This document shows, piece after piece, positions 1 to 12,309 of a stretch of 64,000 nucleotides of DNA. The notes under the pieces are model-generated. The model worked only from the letters and a program-made list of their open reading frames with translations. It was not told the origin of the DNA and searched no databases. How positions within the stretch are numbered: the stretch's first letter is position 1; each line of letters begins with the position of its first letter. Source of the DNA: Blastomyces gilchristii SLH14081 (taxonomy: Eukaryota; Ascomycota; Eurotiomycetes; Onygenales; Ajellomycetaceae); contig NW_003101662.1 in assembly GCF_000003855.2 (NCBI RefSeq), positions 199,136 through 263,135 of the forward strand, in the 5' to 3' direction. A program made the translations under genes and the position numbers.

Positions 1-1944
1 ATTCGACACCCTTCCAGTGCATCCTATCCGCAGGTGCACACCGCTACTCGCTCCTTCCACTCTTCTCCTACTCCTATCAACAACGAATTGCTTCAGCAAA
101 CCACTGGCACTCTAGACAATGCTTATGAAGATGGTTTGATCCGTTCCGTTTCTGTGGGCCCTGGATCAGTTCAGCAACCCACTGCTCCAAATTCCACTTC
201 TGAAAAGGAGAATTCAGTACCCGAAGATGAGACGCAACCTATGACGGGTGCTGTACTTTCAGAGACATGCTCTTCCAATTCCAGTTCCCCTCCCTCGCCT
301 CGGGCTCAGCGTCTTTTACAGAAGATAAAAGAAAAACTCAACGACATCTGCCAATTCTCGAAACACAGTCCACACAACATAGTTGAAGGATTTTTTGAGA
401 ATTTACAGAGCGAAGACTGTCGCCTTGGCCATATAAAAAGCATTACCGGAAAGCACACACCAGAGCCTAAGGAAAGATTCATCCAGTGCCTTGCCCAGCG
501 ATCCCTAGCACTTGATTTCCATCAATGGGAAAGCAATCTGCAACAAGCAGGAAGCACAAGGCTAGATGATGTGTCCAGAATACCGTCATCAGCCAGGAGT
601 AAGAATGGGAACTTTAGACATTACGTGGAACGCGTGGCCAGGTTCATTGACACTGAAACTGCTTACATCGCGCTCAAGCGTGGAACTAAACAACTGGCAG
701 TTGAGAATGTGTGTAACACCTCTGGAATAGAGATAGCAATATCCTTTGCATATGGATCCTTTGATGCTCTGACTTATCTAGATATTCATAACTTTTGTTC
801 CCTTCTCAAAGATCAAAAAAAGATACTTGATACCCTCAAAAAAGTTTCATGTTGGGTTGAGTTGAGCCAGTCAACATACAATGGTGAGGACCGACTGTTC
901 AAAGGGGATGTTCTTTACTCACACATCATGTAGGACGCAGGCAAAATAAACGACGTTGCCCCGAAAGCCCCCAATCCCGCTCGTCCTCCTACGCAGCCAG
1001 ACGCCGTCGTTTGGTTCCACAACCCCGTATCATTAGAGAAATCAGGCCACGATTCTCTGGAGGAACCGCTGCCAGAGTACCCAATGATACGCAGAATTCT
1101 GAAAACCCATCGGCACCTAACCTTCATCCCCCTGAAATGGACTATCCAGATTCGACAGCCCTCTATGGCACCGATGGGAATCTGCCTCGATACCAAACAA
1201 GGAATTCCCCGAGTTCGTGCCAGTCTAGCGGACTGGATTCTCTGGCAAATGCTGCGACCAACCTATCTCATTCTTTAGAGGCAGTGAATCCAGGGCGCAG
1301 AGATAACGGTTCTGGATCATACAATACGAATATTGAGCAGCCGATGCCTTCTAGAAATTATTCTTCTGAATCATACAATACTAATATAGAGCAGTCGATG
1401 CCTTCCCAGGATTACCCTCAAAGCACAGAGGAGCATCCAATCAGCCCCTTTGACCCCTCAGTATACATGGAAATGGGGACCTTACCAAGTGCTAGAGGAG
1501 TGGAACATCCAACTCACCCTTTCGACCCTTCCAGTTATATGCAGATAGGGACTTTGCCATATGACGATGAGGCGGGACGTTCAACTACCCCTTTTGACCC
1601 TTCTATGTATATGCAAAACGGGATACATGCAAATGGGAACTTTGGTAAATATACAATCAATCACATTTCAATCAGTCACGCTATATGCAAACGGAGGATC
1701 TACCCAATTTCAATGCTGACTGTCAAATTCTACCCGCACAGCATTACCAGTATCAAGCCAACTGCAGTCTTCATACCCGATGAATATTAACGTTAATACT
1801 TGCGATCTCAGGCCTACCGTGGACGACCGACAAAGAGACACACTAGTGTTGGAAGAAGCTCGCCAGTCCCGTCATGGTATATATATGTCCCAGGATCTAG
1901 GGACCCACCGGGAAGCAGACATGGGTCGCCGGATATTTTGTTGA
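1..1944 (+). CDS. Unrecognised host gene, 5'-partial, spliced
   Basis: The reading frame is already open at base 1, so the gene starts left of the window. Composition is ordinary, unlike everything right of 2540. The first exon (to 883) encodes a Ser/Pro-rich stretch, then a more globular part containing RLLQKIKEKLNDIC and FRHYVERVARFID. A 50-nt GT-AG intron (884-933) joins it in phase to a second exon from 934. That exon is low-complexity, with a duplicated SYNTNIEQ unit and PFDPS-YM repeats near 1440-1620. Between about 1605 and 1700, YMQ-type repeat units occur in all three frames, so the exact path there is unsolved. A 62-nt intron (1750-1811) then leads in phase to a final exon with LVLEEARQSRHG and a stop at 1942. 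No domain is recognised. The mixed frames could mean a decaying gene or a missed intron. Confidence 0.5.
884..933 (+). other. Probable spliceosomal intron (50 nt)
   Basis: The donor is GTGAGG and the acceptor is ATGTAG. Removing it takes out the in-frame TAG at 931-933. The upstream frame (exon end at codon position 1) joins exactly to the frame that stays open from 934 to about 1790. The size is typical of ascomycete introns. Confidence 0.65.
1750..1811 (+). other. Probable spliceosomal intron (62 nt)
   Basis: The donor is GTATCA and the acceptor is CTCAG, with a branch-like TTAAC at about 1787-1791. Splicing joins the frame carrying YMQTEDLP (upstream) to the frame carrying PTVDDRQRD (downstream) without a shift. 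No cDNA evidence is available, so this stays a prediction. Confidence 0.5.
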
Positions 1945-2260
1945 TCGGGATAATGTATTCAGGACCGGTTTTGTTGGCGATGGGTATACGCGTGGAAATT
2001 CGCCATGCAGTGTAGCCGAAGTGCTTGAAGCGGGGCGTTAGACTAATGTCTGGTTTGGAAAGATTTTCACTTACACTGAGCTTCAAGGCCTCTAGAAGAG
2101 GAACAACATAATCATTAAGGCTTTCATTCGCATATTTCACATTCCCATTGCTCTCAGTCATCTCAACAACTGCTTTGCCAGTCAAAATGGCATCTTGTAA
2201 CTTCTTGAGTTTTTCGTTTCCCTCTTCTGAAATTTGATGGCACTCTGTCAATGTAGGCAT
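1814..2260 (-). CDS. Hypothetical protein, about 148 aa
   Basis: This is an uninterrupted frame on the minus strand with an ATG at 2258-2260. It starts MPTLTECHQISEEGNEKLKK and has a helical, Lys/Glu-rich first half followed by a segment with PGGSLDPGTYIYHDGTG. Composition is ordinary and codon use resembles the gene on its left. The family is not recognised and no signal peptide is visible. Its 3' end overlaps, tail to tail, the predicted last exon of the plus-strand gene (1812-1944). Either the two genes overlap convergently or one of the two 3' ends is wrong. This one is better supported because it is a single open exon. Confidence 0.55.
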   Translation of the reverse strand: MPTLTECHQISEEGNEKLKKLQDAILTGKAVVEMTESNGNVKYANESLNDYVVPLLEALKLSVSENLSKPDISLTPRFKHFGYTAWRISTRIPIANKTGPEYIIPINKISGDPCLLPGGSLDPGTYIYHDGTGELLPTLVCLFVGRPR

Positions 2261-2539
2261 TATAACAAAACGACTTGTCGAGAAAGTGCAGTAGGTAAGG
2301 ATCTGTTTGACATAGTTTAGTTAGCCTAAATATACGTTGGCCGATGAAGCCTTAATGCGTATTGGGTCTCACCAGGAAAAAGTCTTGAGGTCTTAACTTA
2401 ACAGTATCAGATATGGGGTGCAAAGCTCTCCTCCAGTCTTGATGAAATTCACTATTTGCTCCAGAACATTTCGGTAAATGGCGGGGTTTGGTTTGGTGGG
2501 ACAATTGCTGACACAGCAATCTTTCATCATGTGACAGCG
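2261..2539. other. Intergenic sequence, host side of the transposon boundary
   Basis: There is no convincing frame here. Composition is ordinary, with CG, CC and GG all present. It should hold the promoter of the minus-strand gene. The AT-rich repeat graveyard starts abruptly at 2540. Confidence 0.5.
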
Positions 2540-3070
2540 TTATTATTATTATTATTATTATTCTTCAATTATAGATGTATGCAGTCAGAGACTATGACAT
2601 CTACCTGAGAACTTTAGTTCTCAGGGTTTTTTCTATGTCTGTAAAGTTAACTATTATACATTCATCAATTTCAGATATACAAAATCAGAAAATTCCAGCC
2701 CAGAATACAAAAACTGTTTACAAATTGCAGTGTTTTAACATCTTTTGATACTTTGAAACCATTTGACAATATCATGACAAAAGAAAAGAGAAAAAGAACA
2801 CAGTCTCAAAGATAGACACATTAAATAGATAGATAGAAAGAAATTGAAAGAAAAAGATAAAGAAAAAGATAAAGTAAAGAGAGACTATAACAAAACAAAT
2901 TATTAAAAGAGAGTATATAGCTGTTTTAACAGACTATATCTGATTGATTTCCTCCTCTTCATATTCAGATAATTCTGAATTTAGCCATTTTCTTGTAGCT
3001 GCTTGAGTTTCTGATAGAAAGTCTATTAAGTATTTAATTCCTGTCTCAGTTGAGAATAAGAATCTCATAC
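2540..3070 (-). mobile_element. LINE 3'-end fragment (L-1)
   Basis: It begins with a (TTA)n run, which is the (TAA)n tail read on the minus strand. It then matches the 3' end of the full LINE at 15744-16255 almost base for base, including the stretch around ATAGATGTATGCAGTCAGAG. It stops where the G1 LTR remnant begins, so it is 5'-truncated. It contains only the 3' UTR and the last codons of ORF2. Confidence 0.9.
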
Positions 3071-3095
3071 TTCTATTCAGTGTAGACCTCTTACA
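3066..3095 (+). repeat. G1-A 5' LTR remnant
   Basis: The sequence CATACT-TCTATTCAGTG through CTCTTACA matches the end of the 310-bp G1 LTR seen at 29948-30257 and 36253-36562. The first ~280 bp are missing. LINE fragment L-1 lies directly upstream. Confidence 0.8.
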
Positions 3096-3387
3096 CTAGA
3101 AAAATGTTCATTATCTTCTTATTAGAAATGATTATTCATCAAGATATTCAAATGCATAATGACGCGTAAGAAATAGAGAAACAGTCAAACAGTTAAGTGA
3201 ACACTAAGTTCTCAGATAGAAGCTTACTCACCAGTCACTCTGACTCTGTAACAAGATCTTATGAAGAGAGTAAGATTTTACAAGAGAATGTCAGTGAAAG
3301 ACCTGAGAGTTCTGACATCTCAGATGTATGAAATATTCATATAATTACACTTTCACAGATATCACACATCTGACAAATAATATAATC

Positions 3388-4206
3388 ATGTCTAACAACA
3401 ATATGAGAGAACTCTTGAACACAAGTATAGATGTAATGCCACAGTGGCTTCAAGCAATGTTGAAATTGCAATAACAATAAATAGCTGATATACATGCAAC
3501 TCAACAATGTCAATATGAAGAGATTTAATGATTATCATAACAAGAAACTCATGCAATTTCAACATTTACAGAATTGAATATAAAAGTGCTGAAAGAATGC
3601 TTAAATGCTTCTGCATATTTCAATACTTTCAATCTCACTCTCTACTTATCATGAAGAATGGAAATGCTTGCAAAACTGAGTGTGAATGAAGATATCATCA
3701 GTTCACTAATCAATCAAGATTGATATATCAATGAACAATTGAAGAATTATATGAAACAGAAGTTTTATTCATAAATGAAAGCATGTGAATCAGTGTTATG
3801 AATGTCTGATAACATCATCAAATATCTTGATAATCTGTTTCAAGACACTGTTATACAATAGAAAGTATTAGATTGATTACAGAGTATCTGACAGAGAAAT
3901 ACTTCTCTTACAATATTCATCTCTGACTTTGACATCAAAATCTTAGAATCAGGTGATCAATCTTCAAAGAATTAAATGAAGATTAGTATACTTAAGAAGA
4001 CATTAACTTTTAAACTCTTACAGACTCTTATAAGTATAAATAAAGACTCAACTTATGAAGGCTTCTGCACACAGCTTCAGATATTGAATGACTGTCTTAT
4101 CAAGCTTAAGAGTATACAGAACAGTGATAGAAGATGTTACATCTCAGTCACTCATACACTCACACTGAAGAGGAGTAACAGTAATGATGCAAATGTCATG
4201 AACTGA
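3388..4206 (+). pseudogene. G1-A gag (capsid) remnant
   Basis: The frame opens with MSNNNMRELLNTSID and runs, through several TGA and TAA stops, to a Met-rich end at 4206. An open piece at 3976-4206 starts MKISILKKTLTF. The minus-strand G1-B copy (35141-35943) has the same protein, including SIQNSDRRCYISVT. Position right after the LTR and before the protease fits gag. No zinc knuckle is clear. Confidence 0.7.
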
Positions 4207-4499
4207 ATAGATTCAAATGTCTATACACAAGCAAGAGTTTCTGCTGTTTAAACAGGCTTCTAAGTCTCTGAGATTACTTCTGAAGAAGTCACTGATCAAT
4301 GTCAATGTAAAGTGTGCATCAACTGTAACTGATCAGAACACATTGCTTTTAACTGCTAATCAGCCTATGTGCCTTCTCACTCAAAGAATGAATCAGCGCC
4401 TGTCCATGTCAACCACATTGCAGTGAAGAAAGATTCAGAAGATAACTATAAGAATGTCTCAGTGAAACAGGGAAAAGATTAGCTTCTATTCAAATTTGT

Positions 4500-6605
4500 A
4501 AACAGAAGCTTGAAGAGGTCAGATGATAACAATTTAAAGAGAAAATGATAATGAATATAATTCTTATATCTGCTATGATTGATAACATGTATAATATGAA
4601 AGTCATGATAGATAGTGATCTATATCACTATGCAATGATAAAATCTTCAGTTATAAGATATCATAATCTTCAGTATATTCTCTTATCAAAACTCTGACTT
4701 CTTGTAGAATTTAATGATTCAAAGAATGTTTGCACCTGTTACATGATGAAACTAAATATAGATATTAAAGAATATCAACATGAAGATATCTATACTTATA
4801 AAGTTGATAATCTCAATTATAATCTTATATTAGAACTCATCTGACTATCTGAATAAGATATCTTGTTAAATGCTTAAAACAGAAGCTTAATATTCTCTAA
4901 CAATGATAGAATTCATGAAGATGATATTCATAAGACTATGAATCTTACACAGATCTTCATCAATGCTTATGAAATACTCTGAAAAAGAAGTCATTAAAAC
5001 TGCTGATAAAATCACTAACAGCAAGATCATGTATCAATCTATTTCACCAGCCTGACTGATATTAAGAAAGCTCTAGAGAAGTTATCCTGTACTACAATAA
5101 CAGATTCTCATACAAAACTATCTCAATAATATCATGAATATCTAGATATCTTCTGACAAGACAATATTACAAATTTACCTCTCTTATGAGATCTAGGAAT
5201 AGATCACAGTATTGAGTTAGAGAAGCAGAATGATAAGCACTCTGAATCATCATAGAGCTCTCTCTATAATATGTCTCAAGATGAACTTCTTCTTCTTCAG
5301 AAGACACTCAATGATCTGTTAAATAAGAAATTCATATATATTAGTAACTCTTCTGCTGCAGCTCCTATTCTTTTTGCAAAAAAATCAGGTGAAGAACTTC
5401 AATTCTGTGTGAACTATCAAGATCTGAACAGATTGATAAAGAAAGATCATTATCTCTTATCTCTTATCAATGAAACTGTAGCACATATCAGATGAGCTCA
5501 ATGATTTACAAAGTTAGATGTCATTACTACATTTCATAAGATTTATATTACTGAAGAAGATGAATAACTTACTGCATTTCAAACATGTTATAATATCTTT
5601 GAATGAGTAGTCACATTCTTTGAACTGATCAATGCTCTCAGTACATTTCAGAAGTATATCAACTAAGCACTCTGAGATTTTCTTTATGAATTCATATCTG
5701 CATATCTTGATGACATTCTCATCTTCACTGATGAATTCAGAAAAGAATATCAAGAACATGTGTAAAAGATATTACAATGACTACAGAAAGCAGAACTGTC
5801 AATAGATATAGACAAGTGTGATTTTGAGATTAAAAGTACAAAATATCTAAACTTTATCATAGAAGCTGATAAGAGAATCTGAATGAATTCTGAGAAGATC
5901 TCTGCTATTCTTGAATGAGAGGTTTCATGCACTGTGAAAGATGTATGAAGCTTCATCACATTTGCTAACTTCTATCAGTGATTTATACAAAACTTCTCAG
6001 ATATCACAAGATCACTTACAGAACTCACTAAGAAGAACTCAGTATTTCAATGATCAGTGAACACTAAAGCTGCATTTACATAGATAAAGAAGATATTCAT
6101 TAATACCTCTCTACTGATAACATTTCATTCTGATTATAAGACAGTTATTGAAGCTGATTTCTCTGATTATATCACAGAAGAAGCTATATTGCAATATAAT
6201 AATGAAGATATCTTATAATTATACATCTTCATGTCTAAGAAACTGAGTTCTGCTGAATGCAGTTATAAGATCTATGATAAGAAACTTCTTACAATTGTAT
6301 ACTATCTAGAAGAATGAGACTCTGAACTTCAAAGTGTCTCTGAATTTGAGATAATCACAGATCATAAGAATCTCAAATACTTCACAACTATCTGTAAACT
6401 CACTGAATGACAGATGTAATAATCTGAGTTTCTAAGCTGCTTTCATTTTAAAATACACTATCATCTCAGCAGTCAGAACTTGATAGCAGATGCACTCTTA
6501 TAACAAGAACAAGATATGTCATCTGATGTGATAGACACGCGCTGAATGAATTAAGAACACTGACTCTTGAACTCAAAGATATTAGTTGATCATGATAAGA
6601 CTACT
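4500..6605 (+). pseudogene. G1-A pol, protease-RT-RNase H part
   Basis: A protease-like AMIDNMYNMKVMIDSD region lies at about 4567-4620 (the catalytic site would be the D-S-G position). RT starts at 5271 with MSQDELLLLQKTLNDLL and continues with AAPILFAKKSGEELQFCVNYQDLN, a Ty3/gypsy RT signature. The catalytic-box region lies near 5700 (YLDDILIF-like). RNase H is visible at 6130-6300 (VIEADFSDY, then YDKKLLTIVYYL). Most stops are TGA at expected Trp codons. Integrase follows only after the G2-A insertion, from 13858. Confidence 0.85.
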
Positions 6606-6863
6606 TGTAAGAAATCCCGCTTCTTGCGGATTCTTTACCCCTATTCCTATCTCTCGCGTAACCAATAGAGCTAGCGGCCCTTGACTACACACAACTATAT
6701 AGACTGGAGTTCGCGAATACTATTCACAACTCAGCTTGAATGCTATTATATATTTAATCTCTATATTTTATCTTTCTATTATGAATACTTCTAGTAGTTA
6801 ATAGTACATATCACATCAAGCTGTAAACATCTGAATAATTGTCTGTGAGCACTTATTCTTATA
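6606..6863 (+). repeat. G2-A 5' LTR (258 bp)
   Basis: TGTAAGAA...TTCTTATA, the mate of 13595-13852. The left half keeps CG, CC and GG (for example CCCGCTTCTTGCGG). The right half, next to the gag side, has lost them. Confidence 0.96.
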
Positions 6864-6895
6864 TTTCAAGCTCAGTCAGTCAGCAACTGCCTGTT

Positions 6896-8345
6896 ATGAC
6901 TAAAAGAACTAGAAACTCATATACTTCAATCCCTGTGAACTCTACTGCAGACACTCAGAAGCAGTCACTTGAATTATAAACAACTCTTATGAAAGAAGTC
7001 TCAGAGAACTTATCAATCACTTACAGAACATCATTCTCTGCATCTGTGACAGAGGAATCCTCTGAATCCATGAATAAATTAATCTCAGTGAAGAATATTC
7101 TTGAGCATCTCTCACAGAATCAAGCTATTTTTCTATAAGAAATGCTTACTGTCTGTAAACACTCTTAAACTGAGTCTCTAGACATGATCTTCAGAGACAC
7201 TCATGAATTGAAAAGAAACTTTCTTAAGCTGTGATTACTAAAGATCACTTATCAAATCACAATTTATAAAAGCTTTTGTAAGTTTGTATTTGAAATTGAC
7301 TCACAAGCCTGACTGTGTGATATGAAAGATGAAGAAGCTGTTATCTATATAATGACAGATCTCTATTACACTGAAGTCAAGAACTGACTGAATTATTTAG
7401 AGAATGATTATAAGAGATCTCACTGATCTATTCTCAAGATCTATCTAGAGAATAAGTTGAGAGACTCTGTAAGTCAGATAGAGAACATCTGAGCTGTGAT
7501 TATTAATATTAGAAAAAGAGATAAGAAATCTGATAAAGACTATTTACAGTACTTCATGAAATTATGATGTGAATTAGATTCTGTGAAAACAGGGCTCTGA
7601 AACAAGATCTGAATAATGATGTTTATAAAGAGACTGAATAAAGATATGCAGAACAAGCTCATTGAGTAAGACTCTAAGCTCTTAACTCTGAAGAAGCTGA
7701 TGACTCTTATTCACTGCTTACAGATCACTGTAAGAGTCATAGATCTGTGAAGAGTGAATCACTGACTGACTCTGTAAGAACTAGAATAACAGAGAACAGA
7801 TTTATCAGAAAAAGATGATAAGATATAGAGAGATTTATATCTGACTGCTGAGCAGAGAGAGAGAGCTTCATAAGCTTCTGTGAATAGAGTGTATAATAAA
7901 GAGATTAAGAAAAAGAAACTCTGCTTTATCTATTCTAAATCAGAACATCTTCATATAAACTGTCTGAATAAATTAAAATAGAAATTTGAAGAGTTGTAGA
8001 CAGAGTCAGCAACAGCCTTCTTAAAAGTCTTGAAGCTGACATCTGAATCTGTTGCTTCTCTGATGAAAATACTTACTTATGAGAAGAGACTGCACTGCAG
8101 TACTGCTGTCTCATAAGTATAAAAAGTATTGATAAACTCAGAATCTCAGGTCACTGTAGTGTTCTTAAAGCTCACAGAGTGAATGAGCTGAATAATGAAA
8201 ACTGAGAATCTGCTCTTATAATAAGCAGGGTGTAAGAACTCAGATCTGAGAACTGAGAGACTTATAAGAGTTATCTTTGAATTGCAAGATCTCTTCAGAA
8301 TCTGAAGAAGATTTGCAGAAACTATAATTATTGTAAACATCACAG
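6896..8345 (+). pseudogene. G2-A gag remnant
   Basis: The frame starts MTKRTRNSYTSIPVNSTADT, 32 bp after the LTR, and continues through Trp-to-TGA stops. Near 7914-7975 a zinc-knuckle relic reads KLCFIYSKSEHLHINC. The family pattern is CX2CX4HX4C, and here the second Cys is Tyr. This marks the nucleocapsid end of gag. The boundary to the protease is not sharp. Confidence 0.75.
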
Positions 8346-8379
8346 ATAATATGTACTTGAGACTTGTATAACTTCAAAG

Positions 8380-11300
8380 ACACAATTCATATATAGCTGT
8401 TTACAAGTCAGGTTTATACTTCTGATCAGTGTTGACAGACTCACTTACAGAGATAGAATCAGTTAATACTACAGAGTTAATTAGAGAAGACAAGCTCATC
8501 TATATAATGACTTTATAAATATCTGAGAACTTCATGATCATGAAAACAGAGCTTCAGATATCAGAGAAATATCAAGATCTCACAGAGATGTTCAGCTCAG
8601 TAAAGACAGCTGAGCTTTCTTCTCACTGTAAGAAGAATCTGATAATAGATTTGATAGAAGAATAGAAACTCTTCTGAGAATTAATCTATAAGCTCTTTTA
8701 TTAAGAGACAGAGGTCTTATGAGCCTATGTAAAGAAGAATCTGAAGAATGACTTCATCTAATCTTCACAGATCTTCATGAAAGTCTCTGTGATATTTATA
8801 AAGAAGAAGAATAAAGATCTCAGATTATATATAGACTACTGTGACCTGAACTCTAAGATAATAAAGAGTTACTACTCTCTATCTCTGATTGAGAATGTAA
8901 TCAACTGTCTTATAAAAGCTGTCATATTCACACAGCTGAATGTAATTAATATATATACACAGCTGTGAATACAGTCTGAAAATGAATAAAAGACTGTCTT
9001 TAGAACTGCACTGAGATTGTTTGAATATCTAGTGATGTCTTTTAATCTGACTAATATTTCTATAATATTTCAGTCTTTCATTAATAAAACACTTTATACA
9101 TATCTAAATATCTTCATGATAATATATCTGAATGATGTGATGATATACTCTGCAAAGAAGAAAGAACATACTGAGTATATACAAAGTATATTGAAGATCT
9201 TAGATAAGACAGAACTGTATATTAAGCTTGTGAAGTGCAACTTCAGTACTTATTAGATTAATTTCCTAGAATATGTAATCACTGTAGATAATATTCAGAT
9301 GAAATCTTCACAGATTGAGACTATTCTATCATGACTGAAGTTAACTAGTATTTATAAGATTCAGATCTTTCTGAGCTTTGTGAATTTCTATAAACAGTTT
9401 ATCTTTATATTCATGAGAATCTTCTTGACTCTTACAGACATGCTGAAGAGTGAAAATAAGAAGAAGTTATTTCATAAATAGAGAATGAAAAGATTATTAA
9501 GAAGAAAGAACTGTAAGAACTTTCTTATCTCAGAAGCTCACAGAGCCTTTATAAGATTGAAACAGATATTTATAAATACAGTGATGCTGTTCTACTTTGA
9601 TCTCTTACTCTTAATCAGATTGAAGACAGATATCTTCTTCTTTACAATTTCAGAAATAGTCTTGTAACTACAGTTAAATGAGAACTAGATTTCAGTGATC
9701 TTTTTCTCACAGAAGATACAATTCACAGAGATCAACTATGATATTTATAATCAGAAGCTTCTTATAATAGTGAAATTCTTCTGTTACTGATATCACTACT
9801 TTAAGAGCCTTATAATAGTGATTACTGTTAAAACTGATTATAACAGCTTATAATAGTTTACTTCAATCAAGAAACTCTTACAGCAGCAGATTTACTGAGC
9901 TCAGAGACTGAGTGAGTTCTGATTCAAGATAGAATATATCAAGAGAACTAAGAACTCAGTAGACAGACTCTCTCACAGATCAGACTATGTTAAGAAGATC
10001 AGAATGACAGATATAAAGAGACTAAAGAAGACAGAAAAGCTTTATAAGATGCTCAGACTAAGTGTTATAAAGAGATTGACTGAAGAGTCTCTCAATCTCT
10101 TATAAGAGAAGAAGAAGAAGAGAGAGAAGAAGTCTGCACAACTACTCTCTACAATACTGAGAGTTAATACTCTGAGAATCTCTGTGAGAATTCTTGAAGA
10201 GAGTATCTATAATCTGAAGAGTTTGCAGACTTTGAGAAGTACTGCAGAAGACCTGATATAAGAGAAAACAGAGTATAAGTCTTTATAAGATCTTCTATTC
10301 AGATTATCTGAACTGTAACTAAAGAATGAATATACTTAGTATATTCAGAAACTGCTTACAGCAGAGATCAATTCTGCAGAAATAAAGAATTAAAGAGACT
10401 TAAATAATCTCTTACAAAGAGAGAGCTAAATTTATATATCTATGAATAAGTTTCTATATATAGAACTTATTAAAAGGCATCATAACTCTTCTCTAACAGA
10501 TTATTTTATAGATACTAGAACTCATGAGTTACTCATAAGAAAATACTTCTGACTGAAGATATGAGAACTTGTGAAGAAGATAGTGAATTCTTATACTATT
10601 TATCAGAATTCACAGATAGTGCAGTTCAGATTATATAAAGAACTTACTTCTCTACTCATCTTACAGAAACCTTGAAAACAGCTAGGAATAAATACTCTTA
10701 TAAGTCTCTCTGAAAGCAAGAACATATATAATGCCTGCTTTGACAGTGTGCTGATAATAGTGAATTACTTTATCAAGATAACACACTTTATACTCACTCA
10801 CAAGAACTTGAAGTCAAAGAATTTAACTTATATCTTTGTCTGTAATATAATCTGATTGTATGAATTATCTGTGAATATTGTCTCAGATAGAGAATTAATC
10901 TTTACAGAAGAGTTCTAATCTGATCTGATAACTATACTGAAGATCTTATGAGATCTAAGCACAGCTTTTCATCAACAGACAGATGATCAGATAGAATACC
11001 TGATGAGTATATTAAAACAGTATCTGCAGTGCTTTGTTAATTATAATCAGAATAACTAAATACATTAATTATCACTTACAGAGTTTATGTATAATAACTC
11101 AAAGTATATCAGCACAGATAAAACTCTCTTTGAGATGCTTACTAAGACTCATCTGCAGATGATCTTGATGAACTCATGAGAGTACACTATAGAGTGTGAT
11201 AATATCTGTGAATAAGCTGAGAGAATTCAGAATATTCAGAAGAAAGTCTATAAATTCTTGAGAAAGACTTAAGAGTATCAGAAGAGATACTATGACTTCA

Positions 11301-11760
11301 AGTATATTATAAAGAGTTTCAAGAAAGATGATAGAGTATGACTAAGTCTAGAAAATATTATTATATGAAGATCTAGTAAGAAGCTGAATCTCTTACAGAC
11401 AGAGTCTTATAAGATTATGAAGAAAGTTAGCTCACAGTTCTATAGATTGAAACTGTTATCTAAATTACAGATATACAATGTTTTTCATATCTCTTTACTT
11501 CATAAATATAAGAAATTCTTAGAAGAGAATTCTATGACTTATCACTCTATTCATGAAGTACTAGAGAGTGAAAGAGAATATCAGATTAAAGAAATTATTA
11601 ACTCAGAGAAGTGAGATTGTAAGCTCTGATTCAAGGTTCAGTGATAAGAATATTCTGATAAGATAAATAAGTTCACTTAAGAATCATTCAGACAGATAAG
11701 ATATCTGCAGAAGCTGAGATATGACTTTCATACTATGAATTCTGATAAGCCAGAATAATG
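8380..11760 (+). pseudogene. G2-A pol (protease, RT, RNase H, integrase, chromodomain)
   Basis: RT is clear at 8777-9256: FIKKKNKDLRLYIDYCDLN, then FEYLVMSFNLTNISIIFQ, then IIYLNDVMIYS at the catalytic box (DD has become ND). RNase H follows at 9485-10000. Integrase spans about 10440-11300, with LIIVNYFIKITHFI, NIVSDRELIFTEEF and DLSTAFHQQTDDQIEYL covering DDE positions. The C-terminal part at 11417-11614 contains LQIYNVFHISLLHKYK and then YQIKEIINSEK. This leads into a chromodomain-like segment in which Trp codons have become TGA. Chromodomains in such elements target insertion to heterochromatin. Confidence 0.88.
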
Positions 11761-12309
11761 CAGTCTTCACTAAGAATCTGATTATAATAAAGACATTAAC
11801 ACTGTCATTTATAAGCTCTAGTTTATAAGATAATAAGTTTCTACTGAGATGAATAGTCTGTAGTGTATATAAGAGAAGAAGAAATCATACTCTTATTAAA
11901 GCTAAAAAACAAGAAAATAAACAGAGCTGTGAACACAATTTAGAGATTAATAAAGAAAAAATAAAGAAAACTCATATTCATACTCTTAACACTCATGATA
12001 CTCAATTCTCTTATAACTATCAATTTCTCTCTTTAAAGAAGCAGAGAGTATTATACCTGTGATACAGATAATTATTGTATTTGATATAAAGACTGTCAGA
12101 AATGCACAGACTTCAGAAGAGCTGAACATCAGAGTATACACAGTTGTGACAGAGTCTTGAGAACTGATTATCTGTGTGTGTGACTAGATATCTCTTACAA
12201 AGCTATATCTGCTTTCTCAGTTGTGCTGAAGTATTCAGCCTGAAAATAATTAGAACACAGAGAGAGAGCTCATCTACTCAGATTAACTCTCATCACAAAT
12301 TCATAATAT

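Noticed and set aside
1645..1675. 31-nt intron (GTAAAT...CAATCAG) in the host gene
   Set aside because: It would join two YMQ-bearing frames in phase, but it is shorter than usual fungal introns and does not resolve the earlier frame change near 1607-1624.
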